Source: Duganella alba
Lineage (GTDB): Bacteria; Pseudomonadota; Gammaproteobacteria; Burkholderiales; Burkholderiaceae_D
Length of the DNA: 64,000 bases
Assembly (NCBI RefSeq): GCF_009674495.1
Contig: NZ_WKJN01000007.1
Span: 186,001 to 250,000, forward strand
Direction of reading: 5' to 3'
In this document: piece after piece, positions 1 to 7,928 of the stretch
Layout: every line of letters starts with the position of its first letter
Position numbering within the stretch: position 1 is the stretch's first letter
Position numbers and translations under genes: made by a program
Notes under the pieces: model-generated
Database searches by the model: none
Told to the model about the DNA's origin: nothing
The model's input: the letters and a program-made list of their open reading frames with translations, nothing else

Positions 1-212
1 TTTCGCGTAGCAAATACGAATTTCACATATCTTCGTTTGCAAATGAAGAAATATTTAGCAATAAACTAAATTGTTTAAAACATTATGGCCGAAATGCGCC
101 CTTCTTCTGTCATCTTGCCGTCATATTGCCGAGTCGCTGTGTTCAATTTGCAACGCGAAAATACAACAGAACGGCCGGGTGCCCGGAAAATACCGTTGAG
201 CGTGGCGGCGGG
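1..212. other. AT-rich intergenic stretch at window edge
   Basis: No gene is visible here. The first 100 bases are distinctly AT-rich compared with the rest of the window and probably belong to the promoter region of a gene outside the left edge. A short CCGGG/CCCGG hairpin near 174-187 lies downstream of the cupin-like gene and could help end its transcript, but it has no clear T-run. Confidence 0.3.
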
Positions 213-1250
213 TTAACGGTTCAGGCGTTTGAGTAATTGCGCCCTGAGGGCGCGGGCGCCGGGGTTGCTGATCGGCGCCAGCACGCCGCGCGCCGCCTGC
301 GGGATGTGGGCCGCCTCGGCGCCGTCGCTCTCGAACACGTAGTGGCGAAACAGCTCCTGCCACGCGGCGCGCTGGGCCGGCGGCAGGTCGCGCACCGTCA
401 TCAGCGCCAGCAGCAGCGTGTTGAACGGCGTGTCCATCCAGTCCGGCGACTGCCGCCACCAGTAGTTGATCAGGATGTTGAACGGTTCCAGGCCCTCGAC
501 GTGGTGCCACCACATGCTGGGGATGAACAGCGCGTCGCCCGGCCCCAGCTCGGCCGCGCGGGCGTGGCGCAGCGCCTCGGCGAAGCGCGGGAAGCGGACC
601 AGGTCCGGCCGGCGCAGGTCGACCAGGCTGACCGACTGCCCGGCCGGCGTGAAGTCGAGCGGGCCGACGTACAGGTTGGCCAGCTGCTCCGGCGGGAACA
701 GCGTGAAGCGGCGGCGCCCGGCCGCCACGCAGGCCAGATTGTCCGGCACGTCGTAGTGGGCCGGAATGACGGTGCGGTTGCCGATCCAGATGCTGGCCAG
801 CGGGTCGCGCGCGCCGAAGTTCAGGTCGTTCTCGGCGCGCAGGCCCGGCAGGCAGGTGTCGACCGTGGTCGAGCCGACATAGAAGGTCGGCGGCGCGGCG
901 GCGTCCAGGTGCGCGCGCAGGGCGTCCAGCACCTGCCCGAAGCCGACCATCTGGGTGGTGAAGTTAAAGCCGCTCAGGTCGTCGTTGTAGAAGATCCGCC
1001 CGCCCGTCTCGGGCAGCGCGTGCGTCGCCAGCACCGTGGCGTCGCGGTGGAAGCGGCGCAGGTAGGCGTCGGCCGCCGGCGCCGACTGGCGCGCCGCCCG
1101 CACCAGCGGCCAGTCGGCCACCAGGCCGCGCAGCACCAGCGGCTCGGTGGCGGCCAGGATCTCGTCGGGCAGCGGCTGGCTGCCGTCGCCGCGCAGCTGG
1201 CGGCTGCGCTCACAGTCGATCTCGGCGATCGCTCGGGGGCTTGCTTGCAT
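213..1250 (-). CDS. Cupin-like (JmjC/Cupin_8 type) domain protein
   Basis: A 345-residue soluble protein of the cupin_8/JmjC-like 2-oxoglutarate/Fe(II) oxygenase fold. The iron-binding triad is visible as H165-x-D167 (in a VIPAHYD stretch) and a distal His in a WWHHVEG stretch (H249 or H250). I chose the second ATG because GGGAG sits seven bases before it; the alternative start at 1262 adds four residues. It lies 67 nt downstream of a TonB-dependent receptor on the same strand. Cupin-like proteins of this type are often found beside such receptors in Oxalobacteraceae, Xanthomonadaceae and Caulobacteraceae, sometimes with tryptophan halogenases. The substrate is unknown; hydroxylation of a protein or of an imported carbohydrate-linked compound is only a guess. 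The domain assignment is firm, the role is not. Confidence 0.8.
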   Translation of the reverse strand: MQASPRAIAEIDCERSRQLRGDGSQPLPDEILAATEPLVLRGLVADWPLVRAARQSAPAADAYLRRFHRDATVLATHALPETGGRIFYNDDLSGFNFTTQMVGFGQVLDALRAHLDAAAPPTFYVGSTTVDTCLPGLRAENDLNFGARDPLASIWIGNRTVIPAHYDVPDNLACVAAGRRRFTLFPPEQLANLYVGPLDFTPAGQSVSLVDLRRPDLVRFPRFAEALRHARAAELGPGDALFIPSMWWHHVEGLEPFNILINYWWRQSPDWMDTPFNTLLLALMTVRDLPPAQRAAWQELFRHYVFESDGAEAAHIPQAARGVLAPISNPGARALRAQLLKRLNR

Positions 1251-1317
1251 CGGGTCTCCCATGAAAAACAGGCCGCCTGAACCACGGCGGCCTGCACTGC
1301 TGCTCAGACGCTGCGCA

Positions 1318-4308
1318 TCAGAACTTGTAACGCGCTCCGATCATGTAACGCGGACCGGCCTGCGTCACGTTCAAGGTCGCGGCCTGGGTGCGGCCATGCT
1401 GACGCTGGGTCGAGTCGGTCAGGTTGATCGCCTCCACCTGGAAGCTCAGGTTCTTGTTGTAAGTGTAGCCGATGCTGACGTCGGTCTGGCCGTAAGCGTC
1501 GGTGTACACCGGCGCCGCGCGGCCGCCGCCATCGACCGTCGAGGCCAGGAACTCGCCGCGCCAGTTGTAGGCCACCCGCACCGACCAGTCCTTGTTCTCG
1601 AAGATCCCCACCAGGTTGGCCGAATTGCTCAACCCCAGGATCGCGAACTGATCGTTGGTGTTGGCGTTGTCGTACTTGGTCGGCGAGGTCACATACGTGT
1701 AGTTGGCCTGCACGCCAAAACCGCTGCGCCCGAACATATGCTGCACGTTGACCTCGGCGCCCTTGACGGTGGCCGATTTCTGGTTGGCGTAGGTGGTGGT
1801 CAGGAAGTTCATCAGCGGATCGGTCGGCAGGCCCGTGATGTTGCCGTTCAGGTTGCCGTCCGACTTGACGCCGGTCTTCTGCACGCCAGGCTGGCCGTCG
1901 TAATGGCTCAGGATGTAGTTGCGCAGGCAGTTGGTGTCGGCCGCCGTGCAACCGGCAGCGATGGCGGCGTTGTAGTAGGCGCCGCCGACCGGCGTGTGCA
2001 GGTCGTACAGCGACTGCGAGATCACCGTCTGGCCGGCGTAGTTGTCCATCTTCTTGTGGAAGCCGGCCAGCGACAGCACGCTTTGCTGGTCGTAATACCA
2101 TTCCCACGACAGATCCAGGTTCTTCGACTTGACCGGCTTCAGCGCCGGATTGCCGACCGAGGCGGTGCCGCCGGTGAACACGTTGCCGATGGTGCCCAGC
2201 GTCAGGCCGCCCTGCAGCTGGTCGTAGCGCGGCCGGCCGATGGTGGAGCCGGCGCTGGCGCGCAGCTTCATGTCGGGACGCAGGTCGAAGTCGAGGTTCA
2301 GGCTCGGCAGCACGTTGGTGTAGGACGCGTCCTGGCTGCTGTACGAGTTGCCGGCAAAGGTGATCGGCAATTCATTCTGCGACACCCATACCACGGCGGT
2401 GCCCGGCAAGACCTGGGCCACCGAGGTGACCTTGGTGCGCTCGATGCGCGCGCCGACCGACGAGTGGAACGGAATCGCGGTGTCCCAGTCGGTGCCGAAC
2501 GACAGGTAGCCGGAGCTAGTTTTTTCCTTCAGCTCGCGGTCGGTGTCGGCGCTGGCGAAGTTCGGCAGGTAGCCGGCGGCGTTGCCGGTGGCCTGCGCCG
2601 TCAGCGCGCGCAACTGGGCGAAGTTGAAGGTGTACAGCGAACCGAACAGTTCCGGCGCGTCGTGGCCGCCCAGCTTGTTGAAGTAGGAACCCAGCGGATT
2701 GGCCTGGAAAATGCTGGCCGGGTAATCCGACGGCTTGGTGGCGCCGCCCCAGGTGTTGTTCTGCACGTTGGAGAAGGTTGAACGGTTGGTCGAGTCGGTG
2801 TAGCCGACGCCGAAGCTCAGGTTCGACGCTTCGAACAATTGCAGATTGCCCTTGGCTTGCGCCTGGTTGACGGTGGCTTTTTCCCAGCTGTTGTGGAACC
2901 ACGAGCCGGCCGCCTGGATCGGTTGGTTCACCAGGTCGGCCGCCGGCATGCTCAGCACCGGCAGTTCATGGGTGAAGTCGATCTTGGTGTTGCCGCGGCT
3001 GAAGCTGGCGTTGGACAGGTTGTTCTCGCTGCCGAACGGGCTGTCTGCGCCGGACTCGGCGGTCGAATGGTGGGCATCGAACTCGACGCGCAGCGTCGGC
3101 GACGCCTTCCACAGCGCGTTGAAGCCGATCGACTTGTTCTGGGTCTTGGTGGCATAGTCGCCGCCCACCACCGACACGTCCTGCGGCGTCTGGTAGGTTT
3201 CCATGTAGGTCAGCGGCGAGACCACGTGGCCGCTCGGCCAGGTGCTGGTCGAGGTCGGGGTCTGGCCGAACCAGACGCTGAGCTCGTCGCGCTTGGTCTG
3301 GATCTTGTTTTCCGAATAGGTCAGGTCCAGCGTGGTGGTCAGCTCCTTGACCGGGCGGAACTGCAGCACCAGCTGGCCGTTGGTGCGCTGCCGTTCGATG
3401 GCGTTGACGCCGTAGCCGAAGTTCTGCGGAATCGAGTACAGGTCGGTCGGGCCGGGACGGTTGGTGATGTTCTGCGCGCCAGGCTGGCCCGGCTGCGGCA
3501 GGGTCGAGCCGGCGGTGGTGTCCGAGCCCAGGTACGGGCCCTGGTAGCCGTTGGCCAGGCCGGCGCGGTTGAAGCCCGAGGCGCGCTTCTGGTAGCTGGC
3601 GCTGACGCCGACGCCGAAGCGGCCGTCCTCGCTGGTGTTGCTGTAGATGCCGGAGAACTCCGGCGTCACGCTCTGGTTCTTGAGCATGTCGGGCAGGTGG
3701 TCGTTGGAGGTGTCCTTGACCGCCTTGACGCCGACGCTCGAATGCATGCCCGGATTGTCGAGCGGACGCGCGGTCATGACGTTGATGGTGGCGCCGATGC
3801 CGCCGGTCGGGCTGTCGGCGCGGCCGGTCTTGTACACCTGCAGCTGCGAGATCGCTTCCGAGGCCAGGTTCGAGAAGTCGAACGAGCGGCCGGACAGGTC
3901 GCTCAGGTCGGTGGTCGGCATCTGGCGGCCGTTCAGCAGCACCAGGTTGAAGTCCGGGCCCAGGCCGCGCACGGTGACCTTCTGGCCTTCGCCGTTGCTG
4001 CGGTCGATCGAGACGCCGGAAATGCGCTGCAGCGATTCGGCCAGGTTGGTGTCCGGGAATTTGCCGATGTCGTCGGCGACAATGCCGTCGACGATGCCGT
4101 CGGCGTTGCGCTTCATGTTCAGCGTGGACTGCATGCTGGCGCGGATGCCGGTCACAATCACCGATGGGGCGTTGGTGGTGCTGTCGGTGGCGCTGGCCGC
4201 TTCCTGCGCCTGGGCCGCCGAGAAGGTGGCGCAGGCACCGGCGACCGCCAGGCTAATCAAGCGGCGTCGGCGCGCCAGCTCTGAAAACGTTTTCAAAGAT
4301 CGTTGCAT
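1318..4308 (-). CDS. TonB-dependent receptor (large Xanthomonas/Caulobacter type)
   Basis: A 996-residue outer-membrane active transporter. A signal peptide ends near residue 34 (AQA). The plug domain follows, with a TonB-box-like VIVTGIRAS stretch, then the beta-barrel, finishing with a C-terminal aromatic residue (ARYKF). The plug wording (GKFPDTNLAESLQRISGVSI, VRGLGPDFN, LNGRQMP) and the length are typical of the TIGR01782 class, which commonly imports oligosaccharides or other bulky nutrients. The ATG is preceded by AAGGAGAC. The cupin-like gene follows 67 nt later and is probably in the same operon. A ROK regulator is transcribed divergently, which makes a sugar-responsive uptake locus likely. 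The substrate cannot be read from the sequence. Confidence 0.93.
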   Translation of the reverse strand: MQRSLKTFSELARRRRLISLAVAGACATFSAAQAQEAASATDSTTNAPSVIVTGIRASMQSTLNMKRNADGIVDGIVADDIGKFPDTNLAESLQRISGVSIDRSNGEGQKVTVRGLGPDFNLVLLNGRQMPTTDLSDLSGRSFDFSNLASEAISQLQVYKTGRADSPTGGIGATINVMTARPLDNPGMHSSVGVKAVKDTSNDHLPDMLKNQSVTPEFSGIYSNTSEDGRFGVGVSASYQKRASGFNRAGLANGYQGPYLGSDTTAGSTLPQPGQPGAQNITNRPGPTDLYSIPQNFGYGVNAIERQRTNGQLVLQFRPVKELTTTLDLTYSENKIQTKRDELSVWFGQTPTSTSTWPSGHVVSPLTYMETYQTPQDVSVVGGDYATKTQNKSIGFNALWKASPTLRVEFDAHHSTAESGADSPFGSENNLSNASFSRGNTKIDFTHELPVLSMPAADLVNQPIQAAGSWFHNSWEKATVNQAQAKGNLQLFEASNLSFGVGYTDSTNRSTFSNVQNNTWGGATKPSDYPASIFQANPLGSYFNKLGGHDAPELFGSLYTFNFAQLRALTAQATGNAAGYLPNFASADTDRELKEKTSSGYLSFGTDWDTAIPFHSSVGARIERTKVTSVAQVLPGTAVVWVSQNELPITFAGNSYSSQDASYTNVLPSLNLDFDLRPDMKLRASAGSTIGRPRYDQLQGGLTLGTIGNVFTGGTASVGNPALKPVKSKNLDLSWEWYYDQQSVLSLAGFHKKMDNYAGQTVISQSLYDLHTPVGGAYYNAAIAAGCTAADTNCLRNYILSHYDGQPGVQKTGVKSDGNLNGNITGLPTDPLMNFLTTTYANQKSATVKGAEVNVQHMFGRSGFGVQANYTYVTSPTKYDNANTNDQFAILGLSNSANLVGIFENKDWSVRVAYNWRGEFLASTVDGGGRAAPVYTDAYGQTDVSIGYTYNKNLSFQVEAINLTDSTQRQHGRTQAATLNVTQAGPRYMIGARYKF

Positions 4309-4357
4309 TTTGTCTCCTTATTTATGATTTAAGCCGGGGGCGCAACATCGACCGGCA

Positions 4358-4397
4358 GTTGCCTTAATTAGTTCATTGCTGTGACAAATTAGGCAAC
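4358..4397. promoter_or_regulatory. Inverted repeat in the TonB receptor/ROK intergenic region
   Basis: Perfect 7-bp arms (GTTGCCT at 4358-4364 and AGGCAAC at 4391-4397) flank an AT-rich centre between the divergent receptor and ROK genes. AATT beside each arm extends the symmetry with one unpaired base. Position and symmetry suit an operator for the adjacent ROK regulator, but the centre does not match the NagC/Mlc consensus closely, so the assignment is tentative. Confidence 0.35.
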
Positions 4398-4545
4398 TTC
4401 AGAATAGGAGAAACGCTGCCATTCGTCAATTGATCGAACGAATTCCGTGCAAATTCCCGCGTTACGTAATGGCGTTATGTTGTAATAATGTTTGAACCTG
4501 CGACACGGGTGTATGATCGCTGCACCGCTTTTTCGGAACAGCCTC

Positions 4546-5775
4546 ATGATCGTCGCCGGTGACCAGCAATTACTCAAGCAAATCAATCGCATGGCCCTGG
4601 TACGCCAGTTGTGCAGCGCGCCAGGCATGTCGCGCGCCGCCCTTTCCGAAACGGTCGGCCTGACCAAATCCACCGTCAGCCTGCTGGTGCGCGAGCTGAT
4701 GGATGAAGGCTGGCTCAGCGAAAGCGCGCTGCGCACCACCGGCGCCCTGGGCCGCCGCGCCACCCCGCTGCACCTCGACGACAGCCGCCTGGCCCTGCTG
4801 GGCGCCGACCTTGGCATCGGCGCCGCGCGCCTGGTCGCCACCAACCTGCTGGGTGAGGTATTGGCCGAACGCGCCCTGCCCTACGACGACGCCAGCGACG
4901 CCGCCGCCTGCATCGCCCAGGTGGCGCAGGCGCTGAACGCATTGACCGGCGACGCGGCGCTGGCCGGCCGCACCATGCTGGGCGTGGGCGTCGGCCTGCA
5001 CGGCGCGGTCGACGACGCCACCGGCATGCTGCACATCGCGCCCCACCTGGGCTGGCGCAATATCGACGTCACCGGCCTGCTGCGCGCCGGACTGGCCGGC
5101 GGCGCGCTGGCGGCGCTGCCGCTGTTCATCCAGAACGAAGCGAATGTGGCGGCGCTGGCCGAGCTGGAATTTTCCGGCCAGCGCGGCGCCGATCCGCTGA
5201 TCTATGTAAGTATTGGTTACGGCGTGGGCGCCGGCATCATCGTCAACGGCCGCCTGCTGACCGGGCTGTACGGCTTTGCCGGCGAGGTCGGTCACACCAT
5301 CCTGCAGCAGGGCGGCCCCCCGTGCTCCTGCGGCCGGCGCGGCTGCGCCGATGCGCTGATCGGCCTGCAGGCGCTGCTGGATTCCGTGTACGGTCCGGAG
5401 CAACCGTCCACGCCGGCGCAGCTGGAGCGGCTGTTCAGCGCCGCCGAGGCCGGCGACGAGCGCGCGCTGGCGGCGGTCGAGGCGGCGGGCCGCAACCTGG
5501 GCGTGCTGTTGAACAATCTGTGGGTGGCGTTCGATCCGATGTGCATCGTGCTCGGCGGCGCCGCACTGCGGCTCGGCGAGCGCTTCATCGCGCCGGGGCG
5601 GCAGGTGCTGCTCGATTGCGCCAGCGCCACCTCGCTGCCGGCGCCGGCGCTGCGCACGCCGCAGTTCGGCGCCAACACCATCGCCATCGGCGGCGCCGCC
5701 ATGGCGCGCCACTACCTGATGCGGCCGTTTGCCGACCATGGCATCGGCGCCGGCGCCCAGCAACGGATGGCATAG
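4546..5775 (+). CDS. ROK-family transcriptional regulator
   Basis: A 409-residue repressor of the NagC/Mlc/XylR type. An N-terminal winged helix-turn-helix (about residues 10-55, SRAALSETVGLTKSTVSLLV) is followed by a ROK sugar-kinase-like domain. The structural zinc site C-x-C-G-x-x-G-C is present (C260, C262, C267), preceded by the ROK signature around GEVGHTILQQGG. The ATG at 4546 has GGAAC upstream; in-frame starts at 4513 (ATG) and 4492 (TTG) would add poorly conserved residues. The gene is divergent from the TonB receptor, so it probably controls the receptor/cupin operon in response to a sugar. Which sugar is not evident. Confidence 0.85.
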   Translation: MIVAGDQQLLKQINRMALVRQLCSAPGMSRAALSETVGLTKSTVSLLVRELMDEGWLSESALRTTGALGRRATPLHLDDSRLALLGADLGIGAARLVATNLLGEVLAERALPYDDASDAAACIAQVAQALNALTGDAALAGRTMLGVGVGLHGAVDDATGMLHIAPHLGWRNIDVTGLLRAGLAGGALAALPLFIQNEANVAALAELEFSGQRGADPLIYVSIGYGVGAGIIVNGRLLTGLYGFAGEVGHTILQQGGPPCSCGRRGCADALIGLQALLDSVYGPEQPSTPAQLERLFSAAEAGDERALAAVEAAGRNLGVLLNNLWVAFDPMCIVLGGAALRLGERFIAPGRQVLLDCASATSLPAPALRTPQFGANTIAIGGAAMARHYLMRPFADHGIGAGAQQRMA

Positions 5776-5784
5776 GCCGCCGCT

Positions 5785-6104
5785 TCAGTCCAGCCCGGTT
5801 TTCCCCGCCGCCCAATACGCCTTGCTCTGGCGCTGTGTCGCCGCCACGCCGTGCTGCCGCAGCAACCGGCTCATGTGCTGGATGGCGCTGGCCCGGCCGC
5901 TCAGCACGATATCCGCCGCCGGATGCGCGCGCAGTACTGCGCATCGCGCAAGCCAAGCTGACTGAGCGCGGCGCCGCCCAGCGTGAGCAGGCGGAAGCCG
6001 CCGCCGATCTCGTCCACCGCCAGCACCTGGGCGCCGCGCGTGAACAGTTTCTGTATCGCCGATTCAAACAGGCCGGCGCGCCTGGTGGTGTGTGCGTTGT
6101 CCAT
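5785..6104 (-). pseudogene. Remnant of a siderophore-interacting (ferric reductase) protein
   Basis: Two conserved ends of one protein family are joined without the middle. From 6104 one frame reads an N-terminal segment (FESAIQKLF, then AVDEIGGGFRLLTLGGAAL), which resembles the start of ViuB/SIP-type FAD-binding ferric-siderophore reductases. A different frame ending at 5785 reads a C-terminal segment with VLSGRASAIQ, a short helix and the terminal KAYWAAGKTGLD, which is typical of the end of that family. The family is normally about 250-280 residues; here only about 105 codons remain and the frames do not match. A large internal deletion with its junction near 5940-5965 explains this. The family assignment is from memory of motifs and is moderate. 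Confidence 0.55.
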
Positions 6105-6157
6105 ACAGAGAGGACGAACCACCGGCGCGGATATTTTTACGGGCTGCACAAAACAAT

Positions 6158-6185
6158 GGGGCCGGACGTTTGCACGTCCGGCCCC
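6158..6185 (-). terminator. Rho-independent terminator after rpsJ
   Basis: A perfect 12-bp GC-rich stem (GGGGCCGGACGT / ACGTCCGGCCCC) with the 4-nt loop TTGC. It is followed on the minus strand by ATTGTTTTG. It lies 39 nt after the rpsJ stop codon and should end the rpsL-rpsG-fusA-tuf-rpsJ transcript. Confidence 0.8.
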
Positions 6186-6223
6186 ATCATCAGCCAGCAG
6201 CCGAGGCTGCCAACTTGAATCAA

Positions 6224-6541
6224 TTATTGCAGTTTGATTTCGACATCAACGCCAGCTGGCAGGTCCAGCTTCATCAGCGCGTCAACGGTCTTGTCGGTTG
6301 GGTCGACGATGTCCATCAGGCGCTGGTGGGTGCGGATTTCGAACTGGTCGCGCGAGGTCTTGTTGACGTGTGGCGAACGCAGAACGTCGAAACGCTGGAT
6401 GCGGGTTGGCAGTGGGACTGGGCCTTTGACAACGGCGCCGGTGCGCTTAGCGGTGTCAACGATTTCCAGGGCCGATTGGTCGATCAGCTTGTAGTCGAAA
6501 GCTTTCAGGCGGATACGGATTTTTTGGTTTGGTGCGGACAT
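6224..6541 (-). CDS. rpsJ: 30S ribosomal protein S10
   Basis: A 105-residue protein that matches S10 along its full length, with [15 protein letters not shown] near the start and the conserved [20 protein letters not shown] loop. S10 is part of the 30S head and also acts as NusE in transcription antitermination. It is the last gene of the rpsL-rpsG-fusA-tuf-rpsJ series, 125 nt after tuf. In many proteobacteria rpsJ opens the S10 operon (rplC, rplD and so on). Here it is followed by a strong terminator and unrelated genes, so rpsJ is separated from the rest of that operon. Confidence 0.99.
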   Translation of the reverse strand: MSAPNQKIRIRLKAFDYKLIDQSALEIVDTAKRTGAVVKGPVPLPTRIQRFDVLRSPHVNKTSRDQFEIRTHQRLMDIVDPTDKTVDALMKLDLPAGVDVEIKLQ

Positions 6542-6615
6542 GATAATTCCTCAAAAGAGCGAACTGGCAACTTTGTAGCGCCAGCAATGTTTAAAAGAAC
6601 GAGTTTGATACGCAA

Positions 6616-6644
6616 GGGCGAGATGGTATCACACCATCCCGCCC
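6616..6644. other. Hairpin between tuf and rpsJ
   Basis: An imperfect long hairpin: GGGCG pairs with CGCCC, then after one A/C mismatch GATGGT pairs with ACCATC around the loop ATCAC. It lies in the 125-nt tuf-rpsJ spacer. No T-run follows it on the minus strand, so it looks more like an RNA-processing, attenuation or stability element than a full terminator. Confidence 0.4.
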
Positions 6645-6666
6645 CTGTTTCAATCCGGACTAAAAA

Positions 6667-7857
6667 TTAGGCCAGGATTTTTGCCACAACGCCGGCGCCG
6701 ACGGTACGGCCACCTTCGCGGATTGCGAAACGCAGACCTTCTTCCATCGCGATCGGGTTGATCAGCTTGACGGTGATCGACACGTTGTCGCCTGGCATAA
6801 CCATTTCTTTGTCCGCTGGCAGTTCGATCGAACCGGTCACGTCAGTCGTACGGAAGTAGAACTGTGGACGATAGTTGTTGAAGAACGGGGTGTGACGACC
6901 GCCTTCATCTTTCGACAGCACATAGATCTCGCCGGTGAAGTGGTTGTGCGGCTTGATCGAGCCTGGTTTTGCCAGAACTTGACCACGTTGCACGTCTTCA
7001 CGCTTGGTGCCGCGCAGCAGCAGACCAACGTTGTCGCCTGCCTGACCCTGGTCCAGCAGTTTGCGGAACATTTCCACGCCGGTGCAGGTGGTTTTCACGG
7101 TGTCGATGATGCCGACGATTTCGATCTCTTCGCCGACCTTGATGATGCCGCGCTCAACACGACCGGTCACCACGGTGCCGCGACCCGAGATCGAGAACAC
7201 GTCTTCCACTGGCATCAGGAAGGCGCCGTCCACTGCGCGCTCTGGCGTAGGGATGTACGAATCCAGTGCGTCGGCCAGGGCCATGATGGCTTGCTCGCCC
7301 AGCGGACCGGTGTCGCCGTCCAGTGCTTTACGTGCCGAACCTTTGATGATTGGCAGGTCGTCGCCTGGGAACTCGTATTTCGACAACAGCTCGCGAACTT
7401 CCATTTCCACCAGTTCCAGCAGCTCTTCGTCGTCGACCAGGTCGCACTTGTTCAGGAACACGACGATGTATGGCACGCCAACCTGGCGGGCCAGCAGGAT
7501 GTGTTCGCGGGTCTGTGGCATTGGGCCGTCAGCTGCGGAGCACACCAGGATCGCGCCGTCCATCTGCGCGGCACCGGTAATCATGTTTTTGATGTAGTCG
7601 GCGTGGCCTGGGCAGTCAACGTGAGCGTAGTGACGTGCGGCGGTTTCGTACTCGACGTGCGCGGTGTTGATGGTAATGCCGCGTGCTTTTTCTTCTGGTG
7701 CAGCATCGATCTGGTCGTAGGCTTTCGCTTCGCCGCCGAATTTCTTCGACAGAACGGTTGCGATTGCAGCGGTCAGGGTGGTTTTGCCGTGGTCGACGTG
7801 ACCGATGGTGCCTACGTTGACGTGCGGTTTAGTCCGCTCGAACTTTTCTTTTGCCAT
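6667..7857 (-). CDS. tuf: Translation elongation factor Tu
   Basis: A 396-residue GTPase that delivers aminoacyl-tRNA to the ribosome. The G1 motif GHVDHGKT (about residues 19-26), DCPGH and NKCD are intact, and both beta-barrel domains follow. The start [16 protein letters not shown] is standard for the family and has AAGGAA upstream. It follows fusA by 71 nt and precedes rpsJ, the usual str-operon order. Betaproteobacteria commonly carry a second tuf copy elsewhere; only one is in this window. Confidence 0.99.
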   Translation of the reverse strand: MAKEKFERTKPHVNVGTIGHVDHGKTTLTAAIATVLSKKFGGEAKAYDQIDAAPEEKARGITINTAHVEYETAARHYAHVDCPGHADYIKNMITGAAQMDGAILVCSAADGPMPQTREHILLARQVGVPYIVVFLNKCDLVDDEELLELVEMEVRELLSKYEFPGDDLPIIKGSARKALDGDTGPLGEQAIMALADALDSYIPTPERAVDGAFLMPVEDVFSISGRGTVVTGRVERGIIKVGEEIEIVGIIDTVKTTCTGVEMFRKLLDQGQAGDNVGLLLRGTKREDVQRGQVLAKPGSIKPHNHFTGEIYVLSKDEGGRHTPFFNNYRPQFYFRTTDVTGSIELPADKEMVMPGDNVSITVKLINPIAMEEGLRFAIREGGRTVGAGVVAKILA

Positions 7858-7928
7858 TTTGATTCTTCCTTAGAACAATGTTTTAAATGTGCGGCCAGGT
7901 GATCTACCCGGCCGCAAAAATACCAGAA

